Positions 1 to 12,318 of a stretch of 64,000 nucleotides of DNA are shown one piece after another. The stretch comes from Symbiodinium microadriaticum (lineage: Eukaryota > Sar > Dinophyceae > Suessiales > Symbiodiniaceae), in assembly GCA_001939145.1 (NCBI GenBank), contig LSRX01000056.1, forward strand, positions 954,232 through 1,018,231. Direction: 5' to 3'. Every line of letters begins with the position of its first letter. The first letter of the stretch is position 1. The position numbers and the translations under genes were made by a program. The notes beneath the pieces are model-generated. The model made no database searches, was not told the DNA's origin, and worked only from the letters and a program-made list of their open reading frames with translations.

Positions 1-236
1 GGGTTTAGGGTTTAGAGTTTAGGGTTTAGGGTTTAGGGGTTTAGGGTTTAGGGGTTTAGAGTTTAGGGTTTAGAGTTTAGGGTTTAGTAAACCCGATGTA
101 CACCCCTCTGTGACATCCTTCGGCATCCAAACCCGAAACCCTAAACCCCTAAACCCTAAACCCTAAATCCCTAAACCCTAAACTTTAAACCCTAAACCCT
201 AAACCCATGAACCCCTAAACCCCTAAACCCTAAACA
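1..236. repeat. telomere-like heptamers, both orientations
   Basis: Imperfect TTTAGGG copies at 1-87 flip to CCCTAAA copies at 125-236. The irregular spacing, mixed variants and reversal argue against a chromosome end. Same kind of repeat as throughout the window. Confidence 0.85.
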
Positions 237-274
237 CTGTCAGAAGATCTCGCCCCAGCTGGGACTCCAAAGAG

Positions 275-334
275 GGCATCGGCAAGCATTCGATTCATGG
301 CAGCTGCAGCGCCTCCTACGAAGTCTGTCTGAGG
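275..334 (+). CDS. candidate exon, strand uncertain
   Basis: Twenty codons, GIGKHSIHGSCSASYEVCLR, between AAAGAG|G and a GC donor (gctgag), with GC-rich codon use. The island sits between a CCCTAAA run (115-236) and TTTAGGG repeats (from 380). The minus strand is also open here and reads MNRMLADALFGVPAGARSS, so the strand is not settled. Confidence 0.4.
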
Positions 335-2200
335 GCTGAGAGTCAAGGTGTAGGATTTATAGGTTCAAGGTTTATAAGAGTTTAGGGTTCAAGGTTTAGG
401 GTTTAGGGTTTAGCGGGTTCAAGGTTGGGTTTCTGGGCCGGCTTGCGGTTTCCAGACCGTCCGTTACAAGCTGTTTGCCTGTAGCGTGAAGGCGTCCCAT
501 CCCCTGCCTTACCTCTACCGGGGAGGGGCCCGGTCTTCCAGACGAGGTGTAAGAGAAGCCCGCGCCGGTGTATCTGGAACGTGTAGGATAATGCAGAACC
601 GCCCCGAGCCTACTATTACACGACACCGGATCCTGATGATTAACCCCATGGCAGAACATGGTTTTAGCCCAAGCTTAAAGGAGGGTCCGGCCAAGGATGT
701 AGGGTGAAGAGTTGATAAGGGCAGCAGCTGCCATTGAGACTGCACGCGAGCTGTTTGCAGACATGTCTTGACACTTGTCCAGCTGGGCTCACGCCCATAG
801 CTTCCTCGGAGAAAAAGCGGAGTCTATTTTTGACTGGGGTCCTTCTCGAATTCCACATGAACTTACGCACTTGTGTTTCGAATCTGAGGTTTGTGTGTAG
901 CGCTTAGCCGCACGATCCGCCGCAGATCTTTCCTTTCCCCAACAAGAAGTTCACCTTCAATCTGACGCACATCCTGCTCTACGCGATCCTGATTTCGCCG
1001 GCTTCCGAGCAAGGTCCTGCGTGCGTGGGATTTGTGATCAGATTTCCCCAACTTCAAATTTCCCCCCAAAAGCTTGTTCAGGGCTCGGGCCGCTTTGGAA
1101 CGCTGGAGATTTCTTGCTGAGGCTGCTGGCGATGACGCACCACCCTGCGCAGGCAAAGGGGGGCGGCGGCATGCTGCTGATTCAATAGTCATGCAGGGGT
1201 GTCCGCAACTGTATCAAAACCCTGAATCCTAAAACCATGAGCCACAGATGGTCTGTTTCAAATTTCCTTTACCGTACATGTGGTACTCTGGACCGAGGCC
1301 ACAAAAGACCAAGCCCTAGACCTCCCGACCCCGGTTGTATGTTTGGGCCCCCCCCCATGTCAAGTGTGTTCGGCTGCTGATCCCAATTCTTAGCCCGGGA
1401 CTATGTCATTATTAATTATACTATATTGCATTATGCTACATTGTAGTATAAAGTTAGTGCAGTAGCAGGGGCAGGGGCGGGAGGCAGGAGTAGGAGATGA
1501 TTATACAGCCGTAGTAGGAGCTAGCAGCGTCGGGCAACTTGTGACCAGGCGTGTCAGAGCTCTCTTTGGTTACAGCCATTCTCTGAATCTATCTTCCTGT
1601 ATGGGTACTCGGCAGCTACACCTGAAGAAAGTTAGACTACTATAAGGGCCTGTATGATTAGAATAGGGTTTGGGGTATATTCTACTAAGTTACTATAGTT
1701 GTAATCCCCAAAAACCCTATTCTAATTATTAAGGCCCCTACATTAACCTTAAGATCCCTTCAAGCCAAGCCCAAACGGTTTCGACAACCTCAGCTACTGC
1801 TTGAGCTCGTACGCTCGATCCGACACAGATTAGGATCCCAGAGGGTCTGCAAACCCGAAAGGGCTCCCTTCCTAGACCCTCCATCTACCCTCTATTAGAC
1901 CCTAAATACCCTTAATTTGGGACCCTTTACCCCTATTTGAGGGTACTTGGAGGGTCCTGGTTTAAAGGGTTTGCCAGGAGTCAAGGAGTTGGAGGGGGTG
2001 ATAGGATTCTGCGGATTGTAGGATTGGGGTCTAGGGTGGCCAGACACCAGGATTGTACCCCAATGACATATTTACATCTTAAAGCCTAAACGACCACCCC
2101 CCCTTCAACAAAAAAACAGCAAAAGAAACAACTTAACCCTAAACCCTAAACCCTAAAAAAGTAGAATACATAGCAGTGGGACCTGGGGCCTTCGCAAGAG
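335..2200. other. region without a supported gene
   Basis: Telomere-like repeats, an inverted-repeat element (1644-1739) and unique sequence. Weak coding signals only: AAAAIETARELFA at 717-757 on plus, and a 109-codon minus-strand frame at 863-1192 (QDRVEQDVRQIEGELLVGER) that overlaps an equally plausible plus stretch (NKKFTFNLTHILLYAILISP). Confidence 0.4.
1644..1739. mobile_element. family D inverted-repeat element
   Basis: AGGGCCTGTATGATTAGAAT then AGGGTTTGGGG at the left is mirrored by CCCCAAAAACCCTATTCTAA and TTATTAAGGCCCCT at the right. Related but diverged or half copies occur near 10455-10520, 15143-15235 and 19908-20092; the last is interrupted by CCCTAAA repeats. Confidence 0.55.
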
Positions 2201-2239
2201 GACGCGGTGCAGGCCGAGACAGAGAGGGGTCTGCGGAAG
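2201..2239 (+). CDS. candidate micro-exon
   Basis: Thirteen codons, DAVQAETERGLRK, with acceptor GCAAGAG|G and GC donor (gccact), phase 0 on both sides. C-rich repeats end at 2155 and G-rich repeats begin near 2290. Charged and helical; parent gene unknown. Confidence 0.5.
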
Positions 2240-3323
2240 GCCACTGCAGCGTAGTTATGAAGGTAATTATAAGGATGGCTTTTACGGCTTAGGGTTTTGG
2301 GGTTCAGGCCTTTAGGGTTTATAGGGTGTTGGGGGTAGGGGTTTAGTGGCTACTTCGTGGGGCTGGGAGCCACAGAATGGTCGAATCGCTCATCGGGCAG
2401 CCTGTAAATAGGCTCTTAGCAGTCATGAGGCCGAGCTCGATTTTGGAAGGGTTAGAATTTGTCAATGAAGGGTTTAGTGCTTGTTGTGGGTTTCAGGTGC
2501 TTCGTGCTGAGAGTCTGATTCTGGCAGGCTAAGGTCATCTGGCGACAGCAATTCGAAGTTGCGCCTGCTTGGTAGGTGAAGTTAAGGTCAGCTAGCGACA
2601 GCGCGACAGCAAAGTAGTGTACCGCTGACCGGCGAAAGTAGGTGCTAGTGTGAGGCGCATTGCGGCGCGAAAAACATCTACACTTCAACACTGTAAGGCG
2701 TAAGACCTGAGGCCCAAGTCCTCCCTGAAACCCTCAGCTCTAAAGCCCTGTAGCCGAACACCTGAAGCCTTAAACTCTAAAACCCTGTATCCGAAATCCT
2801 GAAACCCTAAACTCTATAAGCCCTAAAACCCTGAAGCCCTAAAAGCCCAAAAGCCAAAACCCGAGCCGGTGCCTGAAATCCACAGATCCTCAGGCCTTCT
2901 GCGCACAGACCTCAAAGCCTGAAACCCACGGAGCTTCCACGTCTAATGATATACTATATTACTGAGTATCACTACGTAGTAGTATATAATATCATAGTGT
3001 GCACATATATATATATACAATATAGTACATAGCGCTGTATGTAATATGGTATGTAGTATAGTATATCGTGCTCTGGGGAGCGAGAGGGTGTGGGTTTTTA
3101 GGGTTTGAAGGTCAGAGTTAGTCTTTCCAGGGTAACTGCGTGGCTTGAGGTTTGGCGCTCATGGGGTTCAGGGTTGAGGGGTTTTGGGGTTCAGGGTTGA
3201 GGGGTTTTGGGGTTTAGGGGTTTAGGGGTTCAGGGTTGAGGGGTTTAGGGGTTTAGCGTTTAGGGTTTAGCTCGGGGTGTAAAGGCCCCAAACTTCTTAC
3301 ACTGCACCTTCATCACGTCGCAG

Positions 3324-3347
3324 GCCGAGAAGAAAGAGAAAGAGAAG
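3324..3347 (+). CDS. candidate micro-exon
   Basis: Eight codons, AEKKEKEK, after a pyrimidine-rich tract ending GTCGCAG|G, with a GC donor (gcgggc). Very short and low in complexity, so chance is possible. Unlike most candidates it has G-rich repeats on its upstream side. Confidence 0.35.
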
Positions 3348-5031
3348 GCGGGCAGACGGCCTGGCAGCGGGCAGGGTTTAGTGTCCTGTGATGAGTTATA
3401 CGGGTTCTTCAAGGGGCTCTTAAAGTCCTTAAGGGGGTGTAGGATGTAGGATTCAGGGTTCGGGGCTTCGGGCTTTACATCTGAAGGGTATTGTGGTTTA
3501 GGATATTCAAGCCTGTCAGGGTTCGGTGGTCCAAAAATATACAAAGCCACATCCAGACACGTAAATCCCGAAGAACTCCTTGCTTGTCCATACCCCTTCC
3601 GCAACCAGGCAAAGAACTGAAGCAGCTCTTCTTCTAACCCCCCGGAGCGATGAAGCCCCATGAAGCAAAAGAAGAGCCTCAGCAAAACAAGCCTTACTCA
3701 AAGCCCCGACACCCTAACCCTAACACCCCCAAGCCCGGACCAAAAAGCAACGCAATGCACGCCAACATGCCTTCATCGCACCCCGAAAGCCCGAACCCGA
3801 CTAATTACTCTGACTACCCTCTGTACTCTTCTGACCCCTCACTACCCTAATGCCCTCTTACCGTTTGCAACAACACCCTATATCCAGAAGCCCTGGCCAA
3901 TCTCATGGAGCACTCTTCCCCTTGCAACACCCCTCGGCGCAGGCCAGCAAGGCTGAGTGAGGCGCAGGGTCGTTCCTATCCCCTGTTCCTTCAGCACCTA
4001 AAAAACTCCCAGGATTCCTTGAAGGGTTTTTTCCAAGGGTGACTGTACGGGTGCATAGCATTATAGGGTTTATAGGGTTTAGGGGTTTTTAGGGTTTTTA
4101 GGGTTTAGGGTTCGTATATTCAAGCCTCGGCTCCTGGCCTTAAGCAGAGCGCCTCTGCTTCGGACTGGGCGCTGTGCCCTGCAGATGTCCTCACGATGCA
4201 CGTTGCCCAAAGAAGTCAGGGCCCCGTCCCAAAGGACCCTAGACCATGAGCCCTAGTATAGGGCCTTAAGACTTAGACCAGGTTTTGACGTATAGTGTAG
4301 TATAGGCATAGAGACAGTCTCGGGGGACATTGATACCAATTAGGCAGACCTCTGCCGTACACGATACCTTAACCTACCAAAACCCAAAGTATGGGATTTA
4401 TAGGGGTCCTACAAAAAAAGTAGGTTCTGGTGGATTAATCTATGCCCTACTCTGTCAACACGAAAAGCTACTCCCTGGGCCCTGAACCACGCGCCAAAGC
4501 CCCTGAAAGGATGCCTCAAAAGGACGCCGCAACAGAAAAACCATAAATTAGGGGGCCTTACATAAATGAAGCCATACAGCAAGCTCCTGAAAAGAGACAC
4601 TATATACCCCCGATGCCCGAAACCCTAAACCCTGAACCCTACACCTATAAGCCCTATACCCTAAACCCTGATCCCTAAACCCTAAACCCTAAACCTCTAT
4701 ACCCTAAGCCCCCCGAAGCCCGAAACGCCCTGACTTTCGGATTTTGTTAGCAACGCGTGCACTCCTTGAGGCCTAGAGCCCCAACTCTCCGTGCGCCTGT
4801 TGTGGGTTCAGGGTTCGGGGCCTAAGGTTTAGGGTTTGGGGTTTAGCATTTAGTTTAGGGGTTTAGGGTTTAGGATTTGGGGTCTAGTTTAAGGTTTCGG
4901 GGCTTAGGGTTAAGGGTGCAGGGTCTGTGAAGCTTTGTTTCGGTAGGGTGGCGATGTGGTTGGAGCTTCACTTCATTCGAAAGCCTGCGTAGACCCCAAC
5001 ACGCATCTGCAGCTGAGGATTTAGGAGCATC

Positions 5032-5123
5032 ACCCATAGGCCCCTAAGCAGTTCTTTTTTGTGGCTTATATTTAGAATCCTTATGGCAATCCCCAAAAAG
5101 CAACTACTTAGGGGCCTATGGGT
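5032..5123. mobile_element. family A inverted-repeat element, copy A1 (92 bp)
   Basis: Starts ACCCATAGGCCCCTAAGCAG and ends with the near-complement CTACTTAGGGGCCTATGGGT. The centre is asymmetric (GGCTTATATTTAGAATCC), which gives the element an orientation. The length equals the other three copies. No coding capacity, so MITE-like. Confidence 0.75.
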
Positions 5124-5480
5124 AGATTCTCCCCTTCGGATTCAGGATGCCGGCACCCTAGGCATTCTGGTGAAAGCTTTGTGAATCCTAGGCCTTGCGG
5201 GTGAACTCGAGGGCCCTATGCGTTCCGACGGAGGATGTTAGTTAGGGTTTTAGGGTCCATAGGGTTTGATTTACCTACCTGCAGGTCATGTTCTGTTGGG
5301 GCCCTTGAAGAATTACCAATATTCGCTGAGGTTCCTTATTGTTCTGACAGGAATCCCCCGCCCAAAAAACTATTCCAATGATTAAGGGCGCCACAACCCT
5401 AAACCCCTAAACCCCTGAACCCCTAAACCCCTAAACCCTAAAGCCCAAAACCCCTAAACACCGGGACCATAGCAGTTTAG

Positions 5481-5528
5481 GAACTTCGCATGGCCATCGG
5501 AGAGTTTGGGAGTCTCACGCTTCGCTAC
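5481..5528 (+). CDS. candidate exon
   Basis: Sixteen codons, ELRMAIGEFGSLTLRY, between GTTTAG|G and a GC donor (gcagcg). The frame stays open for another dozen codons, so the 3' end may lie further on. It is flanked by a CCCTAAA run (5396-5460) and TTTAGGG repeats (5567-5582). Confidence 0.58.
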
Positions 5529-6861
5529 GCAGCGATGAGCCAGCCTGGGGCCGGAAATGGGATAGGGTTTAGGGTTTAGGGTCTCGGTGAAAGATTTATT
5601 GTAATGGTATAACAGTAGTAGAAATCGAATCGCATCATTGTTCTGAGTCGTGGCTGCTGCAGCTGTTGCAACATATCATCTTCACCTCAACGAGGATAGA
5701 ATGCGCTCCTCCTCCTCCTCCTCCTCCTCCTCGCGGCCTGAAGCCCTTAGCACCTGAAGCCCTGAAGAAAGTAGTTAAGCAACATCCACCCTGACGATTA
5801 GAAACCGTAACCACGAACCCTGGACCGACGTTAACACGCTAAACACTTGAACTTCGGGTTTCGCGTTTAGGGTTCACTTACTTGGAGGATCAGGATACTT
5901 AGCAAGCAGCGTCGGGTTATAAGTGTCTTGATTGGCAACTATCTAAGAGCCGCTTCACCGATAAAACTACTTACTCAGTCACCTGAAGAAAAACGAGGAG
6001 CCCTTGAAGGGACCCTTAAAGGAACCCTTATTGAAGAGTCCATTTACTGAGTCCCTTGATCCTTTCAGTCCCACCAGAAAGCACCAGGCCTTTACGCAAT
6101 CCTTAGAATTACCTTTGGCAGAACCCTTAAGGGAGCCGTCCAGAAGCCTTGAAGGAGCCCTTAAGACCTCTATAGGTCTATAGAGCCCTTACCGGAGTCC
6201 AGAAGGAAGCCGTGCAGGAACCCTTAGACCAGTTCAACTCCCGGCCCCGGAAGTTGCTCCGGATGAGTGGGGGAGCCGCAAGGCCCCCTTAAGTGCTCCT
6301 CTCACCCTCAGCGCGAAGCGCGCGGTCCGCATGGACAGCAAAGAGAGCTTCGGGGTTTTGGGGGGTTTAGGGGGTTTGGGGGTCCTTCTTCTGGGATTTA
6401 AGGTCTCCGGAGTTCGGGCTTTAAGGGGGGGGGCTGGGTCTTCGTCATGGGATTTAGGCATTTCGAGCTCAGGGCTTGGGATTTGGGGCTTTGTGTGATG
6501 CGAGTGCGACTACACGACACCCCCTTCTTCAACGTGGCTCGGCTCCTCAGCTGAAACTCCACCACCACGACACACACCAACTTGCTCAGAGGTTCTCCCA
6601 GGTTCCGTTACCTCTCATACTGCGTTGCTAAGCGATGGCCATGCTTTGTGCAGGGGTTTTAGCCCCACGCATCCTCCTTGAGAGGCCAAACCGGGGGCAA
6701 AAGGCACACACTCAAACTCTAAACCCTTAGCCCTAGCGTGAACGATGAGGCGAGTTCAACCTCCCAAGCACCGTGGCTCAGTGCCCAACGCAACTCCGAC
6801 CGCAAGTGCTCCTGACGGGAATGCAAGCAGAAGTTCAGCACCCTAAACCCTAAACCACAAG

Positions 6862-6936
6862 GGCCAGAAGCAGATTTCGTCTCAACTTCAGCACATGTCC
6901 AGGCGGGGCGCCAAAGTTCAAGCCAAAGATGCCAAG
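6862..6936 (+). CDS. candidate exon, basic helical segment
   Basis: Twenty-five codons beginning GQKQISSQLQHMSRRGAKVQ, from ACCACAAG|G to a GT donor (gtgtca), phase 0 on both sides. C-rich repeats abut the acceptor. Lys/Gln-rich and probably helical; parent gene unknown. Confidence 0.58.
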
Positions 6937-8051
6937 GTGTCACCACCTAAATCCTAAACGCCGAACCCCTGAGCCTCCAAAGCTAGAACAGGGGCTGAAG
7001 TAACTACCACCAATACTCATTCAATACTCTTTTGGGGTTTCTTCGTATATTTATGTATAGATCTGCCCCAAAACCCCCTTCCGATGATGAAGTCCCTCAT
7101 ATTAGGCGAAGTCTCAACCTACCAAGGCAACAGAGCCCGCACATTTTGCAAAAGGATGCAGCAGACACCGTTTTGAGGTCCGAAGCCACCAAACCTGTCC
7201 TGTAAAGCACGGTTTCGGGTTAGGGCAAAGGACGCAGTGAACCGTAAATCCATGTAAAATCCCTCGATTTTGGCACAATGCTTTGCCCCCTACTTGGCGT
7301 ACAAACTCTGAGTTTCAGAGCTCGGCTCTCTGATTCTGGCACGTTGTGCACTCTGGTGTTTAGCTTTGGAGCTTAATCCGTAAGTTTTCGCTGAGGCCCT
7401 GAATCTTGACACCGGCACCTGCATCCTTAGCTTAGGGTTCTGGCTCTTCATCTTGGCACATAAGCCTAAAGCGTAAGTAAAGTAAGTTAAGTACTGCCCC
7501 TGCCCCTGTGTCGGCATCTGAGTCGTTGACGTGGACCCTGGTCAGGACCTTAATATTCGGATGCGTTCTAAGCTCCTGGGCAAGGCAGGTAATAATGTTG
7601 GGGTCTGCATGAATTTGTGTTTAGAGATCAATCATTTTGTGAGGGATCATGTCGTGATGGCAACTTGCTGTTGCAATTTGTATTTAGCATAACCCGCAGT
7701 CATCAACTACATGTCATTGACAAGAGGAGTAGGCGTAGCAACAACAATGATAGCAGTGATCGTCACAAGAACAAGACAAGGCACGAGTCAAGGGTCATAT
7801 GCATGTTCCGACCTAAACCCTAAACCCTAAATCCCTAAAACACGTAAAAAGTTGAAATGGCCACATGGCCTTCTGGTGGATAATTCTTCCAATGCAACAG
7901 CTGTTGATGGGGTTTGTGTGGGGTTGCTGCTGGGGGTTGGCGGCTTTAAAGGGTTGCAATGATTTCAGCTTTCAGGGTTATGGGGTCTGGTGGTAGGGAT
8001 CCTTCTTGTGGTTTCCTCTTTGGGGATTTTGGGATTTTTCTTCGGGCCGAG

Positions 8052-8158
8052 GGCTTCGTGATCAAGCCTCAGCCTTCGCGTGCGCAACTCTGGCTCAAAG
8101 CTTCCCGGTCTCTGCCCCAGATTCACGCAGTGGATGCCGCTATTCCAGAAGCACCGAG
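8052..8158 (+). CDS. candidate exon
   Basis: From GGCCGAG|G the frame reads GFVIKPQPSRAQLWLKASRS and stays open to a GT donor (gtgtcc). Competing frames are also open in this GC-rich block and no family is recognised. Confidence 0.35.
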
Positions 8159-9636
8159 GTGTCCCTGTTCAGATTGGCCCCCGTCGAAACCGCCATGTAA
8201 TAAGGCAAGTGGGGGTTTAGGAACGCAGACGAGACACATGCTCCTCGTTGATCGGGATGGTGTCTAGGGCTTCAGGGTCCTGTCTTCCCCAGAGAGATCC
8301 CAGGCCCATGATTCTAGAAGACTTGTAAGGCAGTCCCTGTGAAGCCAACCGTCAGAATACCAAAAGCATCTTTCATAATGCGTTGCATGGCCTGAGCCGT
8401 AAGGCCGAATTGCACAGAGAGGTGCGAATTCAACCCCCGAGCCGCTTACCCTTAATCCAAATAGGGTTTTATAAGGTTTAGGGTTCTTTTGCCGCTCTGC
8501 ATGCATGGGAGCCTCCGGCGGGTGCATCAGCGAGTGTCAGTGTGCAGGTAGCTTCGGGGGCTGGCGTGCGGGGGAGGGGCGATACCCGAAAGCCCCCAAA
8601 CCCTCAACCGTCTGCATGTAAGTCCCGGTGAATTTATGAGCCTTGGTCTCGGGAATCCTGTTGCCAAACCGTACATCCTACTAGCACTAAACGAGTGCAT
8701 ATGCCCGGAGAGCTTTTGACCGACTCGGATTCTGAGGACCGTGCACAGCATCCAGGGTTTAGGGTTTAGTGTGGTGTTGTAGTCATGCCCCGAAGCCGTA
8801 ATCATATGGAGGTCTCAGCAAATGGGAGCATGGTGTGGATCCTTGACGGTCGGATCCGGACAAGCTAGGAAGGAACCCCTTTCCGAGCGGACCTTCAGGG
8901 TCCTTAGCCTTAGACCCTTCTTCTCCCCAACTAGGCATCCCAAAAAGCCGCCAAAGGAAGCTGTGGAGCTATATAGGCAATTTACTAAGTCCCTTAAAAC
9001 CCTAAACCTCTGACCCTTTACCACCCAGAAACCACCAAGCTTCTATGTATTGAACCTTTACTGAACCCTTAAAAAAACCGGTAAGTAGAGCCTTATAAAT
9101 ATTGTACAACGTCGTGTGAGCCCTTCAAAGACATCTTGAAGGAATCCTTCAGTTGACCCTCTTTGATAGTATATCCCAAACCCTAAGCCCTGAACCCTAA
9201 ACCCTAAACCTGTAACCTGTTACCTCTATTAGAGCCAAAAACAGAACCTACAAAGGAACCCGAAACCCTAAACCCTAAACCGAACAAGCCGGGCGGCTCT
9301 CCAGCGACAGGTTCCGACTGCCGGCCCGTCGTCCAAAGGCCTTGGGCCTGGGGATTTTCGGGGCTTACGGTGGGGGGTTCCTTTCAAAACTCTTTCAAGG
9401 GTTGAAGATAGATAGATCGATAGATAGATAGATAGTTCTGATAAAAAAGGATCATTGCATGGGTTGTAGGGGGTTTGGGTGTTTAGCAATTTCGGGTTTG
9501 AGGGTCGAGGGCTTTCGCGTTGTGTCATCTACTCGGCTATACCCTAAGCCTTAACCCAAAACCCCTCAACCCTAAACCCAAAGCCCTTAAGACCCCAAAC
9601 CCTAGGCTCTGGTTCCAGTTATGAAGTTGCTTGAAG

Positions 9637-9693
9637 GTCCTATGATGGAGGCTTTGGGTCGGAGACACGGGCTCCGTCTCTTGGACATGGATC
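9637..9693 (+). CDS. candidate exon, frame uncertain
   Basis: Between CTTGAAG|G and a GT donor (gtttgg), the frame after one base reads SYDGGFGSETRAPSLGHG. An alternative acceptor at 9650 gives ALGRRHGLRLLDMD in another frame. Repeats switch from C-rich (9540-9600) to G-rich (from 9697) across the island. Confidence 0.45.
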
Positions 9694-10027
9694 GTTTGGG
9701 GTTTAGGGTTTTGCAGGTTTAGGATTTAGGGCAGTTTGCAGTTTAGGGTTCGGGGTTTTAGGGTTTGCCTCGAACACGAGGACGTCGAGTGCTCTACCGT
9801 CTTCACTTTTTTGTGTCTGGGTTCCTAGAAAACTTTCACCAGCCTCAGACGGGATACTTTTCTTAGTGGGCTCCTGGTTTATGGGAATCGATCAGGAGGA
9901 TGCGCGGAGCTTCGTAGAAACCCGTGGCAGCTCCCTGGAGGATACTTTAGTGTCCTCGTGCATGTTGGGATGCAGACTGCAAGTTCCCTCGGTTCGATGG
10001 AACACATCCCTCAGTGGGGATCTTCAG

Positions 10028-10151
10028 GCAGCGTGGGACGCAGGCTCAGTTCCACGCCTGCGTCGATGCTGTTCAACAGCTGAGGAAGGTGGAAGGGGGC
10101 GCTCCGGGGCTTACCATCCACAATCATCTGAAAGGATTCCTCGTCCACTGA
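10028..10151 (+). CDS. candidate exon or 3'-terminal exon
   Basis: After ATCTTCAG|G the frame reads QRGTQAQFHACVDAVQQLRK, then VEGGAPGLTIHNHLKGFLVH and a TGA at 10149-10151. A GT donor (gtggaa) after LRK is an alternative end at 10087. A longer overlapping frame (9866-10324) has a less protein-like composition. Confidence 0.42.
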
Positions 10152-10773
10152 ATCGAATCCTGCCACCGGCTGTGCCAGCGAACCCCGTGGTGGATGTTAC
10201 CTTGGTGGATCAGCCGTCCCCGTCTTCACCGATCACGCCGCCTCCACCAACACCCTCGGCAACACCGTCCCACCAGACGTGCTCTCTCCATTTCCACTGG
10301 CTGCACGGGCCTGAACATCCCTAAACCCTAAACCCTGAACATCCCTAAACCCTAAACCTTGAACATCCCTAAACCCCAAAACCCTGAACATCCCTAAGCC
10401 CCAAACCCTGAACAACCCGATACCTTAAAAGGGGATCCTGTAGGGTGATGTAGGGGCCTTACAGCTTAGAATAGGGCTTTTGAGGTATATTACACTAGAG
10501 TTATAATAAGGAGCCCTGGGAATAGGATTGGTAACCATGTGCTGAACAGAACCTAAGCGCTACCTAGGGTCTCCATTGCAGGTGTTTTTTTCGGTTTAGC
10601 CGATTCTCTATTTTACTTAAGAATCCTCATAGGTCACCCAAAAAAAAAAGGAACTGCCATGAAGACTGCCGGTAAGGGTTTGGGGGTTTAGGGTGTATAC
10701 GGTGGGTAACCCGAAGTCGTAGAGACACGGGCGGATACCCTAAACCCTAAAAGCCCGGAGGCCACAGAGTGAG

Positions 10774-10802
10774 GCTTTGGACAGGAAGATTCTCATGGGA
10801 AC
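10774..10802 (+). CDS. candidate micro-exon
   Basis: GAGTGAG|G opens ALDRKILMG up to a GT donor (gttagg). C-rich repeats precede it (10738-10752) and G-rich repeats follow (10812 on). Short, so weakly supported. Confidence 0.38.
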
Positions 10803-10929
10803 GTTAGGGCATAAAGGTTTTTGGGCTTTAGGTTTTGGGGTTTAGGGGCTTTAGGGTTTGAGGTTTTGTGGCAATGAAGGAGGTTCTCCACAGCAGCGTT
10901 TAGGGTTTGGGGGCTTTTCCTCGGCCCCA

Positions 10930-11640
10930 ACCCCTAAACTGCCCTAAACCCCAGCCCTCGTAGACCCTAGAAACCTAATCCCCTAAACCCCCAAACCCCC
11001 AAACCCCTAAACCCTGTAAACCCTCCAAACCCCCCTAATCCCTAAACCCCTAACCAAACCCCTAAAGCCCTCAACCCCGTAACCCCCCCCCCCCCAAAAA
11101 ACAAAAGAAAGCCCTTTAGCCTAAAGCCACATGGGCCCTTTGGATTCCTCGAGTATCGGGGCTTCTTGCGCTTTGCGAGTTGAACTCGAGGCTCTGCCGT
11201 GGGGCGTTCGCCGAGGCCGACAAGGACTCTGTCCCAGGTCATAGTGTCTTCGGTTTATAGGGTTATTTAATAGGGCTTTGGGGTTTAGGGGTTTATAGTG
11301 TCTTCAGTTTAGGGTTTATAGGGTTTAGGGCTTATAGGTTTTTTTTGGGATTTCGGGTTGAGGGTTTATAGGGTTTTGGGAAAAAAGTGTTTTTGGGTTT
11401 CGGGGTTTATAGTGTCTTGGGTTTACGGTTAAATAGGGTTTAGGGTTTACAGGGTTTTGGGTTTAGGGTTTATAGGGCTTTGGGTTTAGGGTTTATAGGG
11501 TCTTAGATTTAGGGATTAATAGGGTTTCGGGTTTAGGGTTTATAGGGTCTTGGGTTTAGGGTTTATAGGGTTTTGGGTTTAGGGGGCTTTTGGGCTTTTG
11601 GGTTTAGAGGCTTAGAGGCTTGGGGTTTAGGGTCCTAGTG
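10930..11640. repeat. telomere-like blocks: C-rich, exon candidate, then G-rich
   Basis: CCCTAAAC-type repeats at 10930-11080, an exon-like island at 11191-11237, then about 390 bp of TTTAGGG/TTTATAGGG repeats to 11640. A typical example of the repeat polarity in this window. Confidence 0.8.
11191..11237 (+). CDS. candidate exon
   Basis: Acceptor CTCGAG|G and GT donor (gtcata), reading LCRGAFAEADKDSVP. The AFAEADKD stretch resembles the start of an EF-hand helix and loop, but the calcium loop is not completed, so no function is claimed. A long CCCTAAA block lies upstream (10935-11075) and TTTAGGG repeats downstream. It ends with one base that joins in phase to 11908. Confidence 0.45.
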
Positions 11641-11907
11641 ATCTTCGACCCACACCTCTCGGGTAGTAGTTCTCTAAATCACTCATGCTGCTACGTCTAC
11701 TACAAGGCCCAGAATCATTGGAATGGTGGGTTTTTGGTGTCATGCTCAGATCTTGCTTTGCAGAGGGGGAACAGCGGTGTACGGTATACTATTAACAGTT
11801 ATTCAAAAATCCTGTATAGGCCTTGTGAGGTTTAGTGTTAAGAACCAGCGAAAGTCATTCCAAAGTAATATGCGGACTTGCAATGACACTCCCCTTCTAG
11901 CGGTAAG

Positions 11908-11949
11908 GAGACGAGCTTGACCAGCTTGCAACGGCAGAGGCGGCTACGG
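11908..11949 (+). CDS. candidate exon
   Basis: GGTAAG|GA opens DELDQLATAEAAT up to a GT donor (gtgtgg). Its two leading bases complete a glycine codon with the candidate ending at 11237. Acidic and helical; parent gene unknown. Confidence 0.5.
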
Positions 11950-12286
11950 GTGTGGTCTTTGGGTGTTCCGATTTGAAGGTGTCTGGTTTGGGGTTGGGAG
12001 TGTAGGGTTAGGGATTTGGGGTTTGGGGTTTAGGGTGTTTTGGGTGGTTTAGGGTTTAGAGTTTAGGATCTTGGGGCTTTCTGTGGGGGTGTGAGGGGGT
12101 CATTAATGTTTGACTGAAGCTTACGGGTCGAGTTTGGGGCGTTGAGGGATTATGGCTTGATGTTTGGGGCTAAGATCTTGGGGTGATTCGGTGCTAAGAG
12201 GCTCTTACTAAGAGGTCATAGCATGGAGAGGTTTTTAGGGGTCACACGTTAGCTCGCCATACTTCGGTTCAGCATTGTATTCTCAG

Positions 12287-12318
12287 GCCTTTATCGCGGT
12301 GTTGGGATCACATTCGAG
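12287..12318 (+). CDS. candidate exon
   Basis: TATTCTCAG|GC opens LYRGVGITFE to a GT donor (gtctct). The same frame stays open through VSVAGFIIECL, so the true end may lie near 12346. In phase with the candidate ending at 11949. Confidence 0.38.

Noticed and set aside
1..87. Chromosome-end telomere at the left edge
   Set aside because: The heptamers are imperfect, switch strand after about 100 bp, and the same repeats occur every few hundred bases across the window.
9866..10324. 152-codon ORF starting at an alternative codon
   Set aside because: Ends in heptamer repeats, Pro/Ser-rich by composition; an overlapping frame at 10028-10151 is more protein-like.
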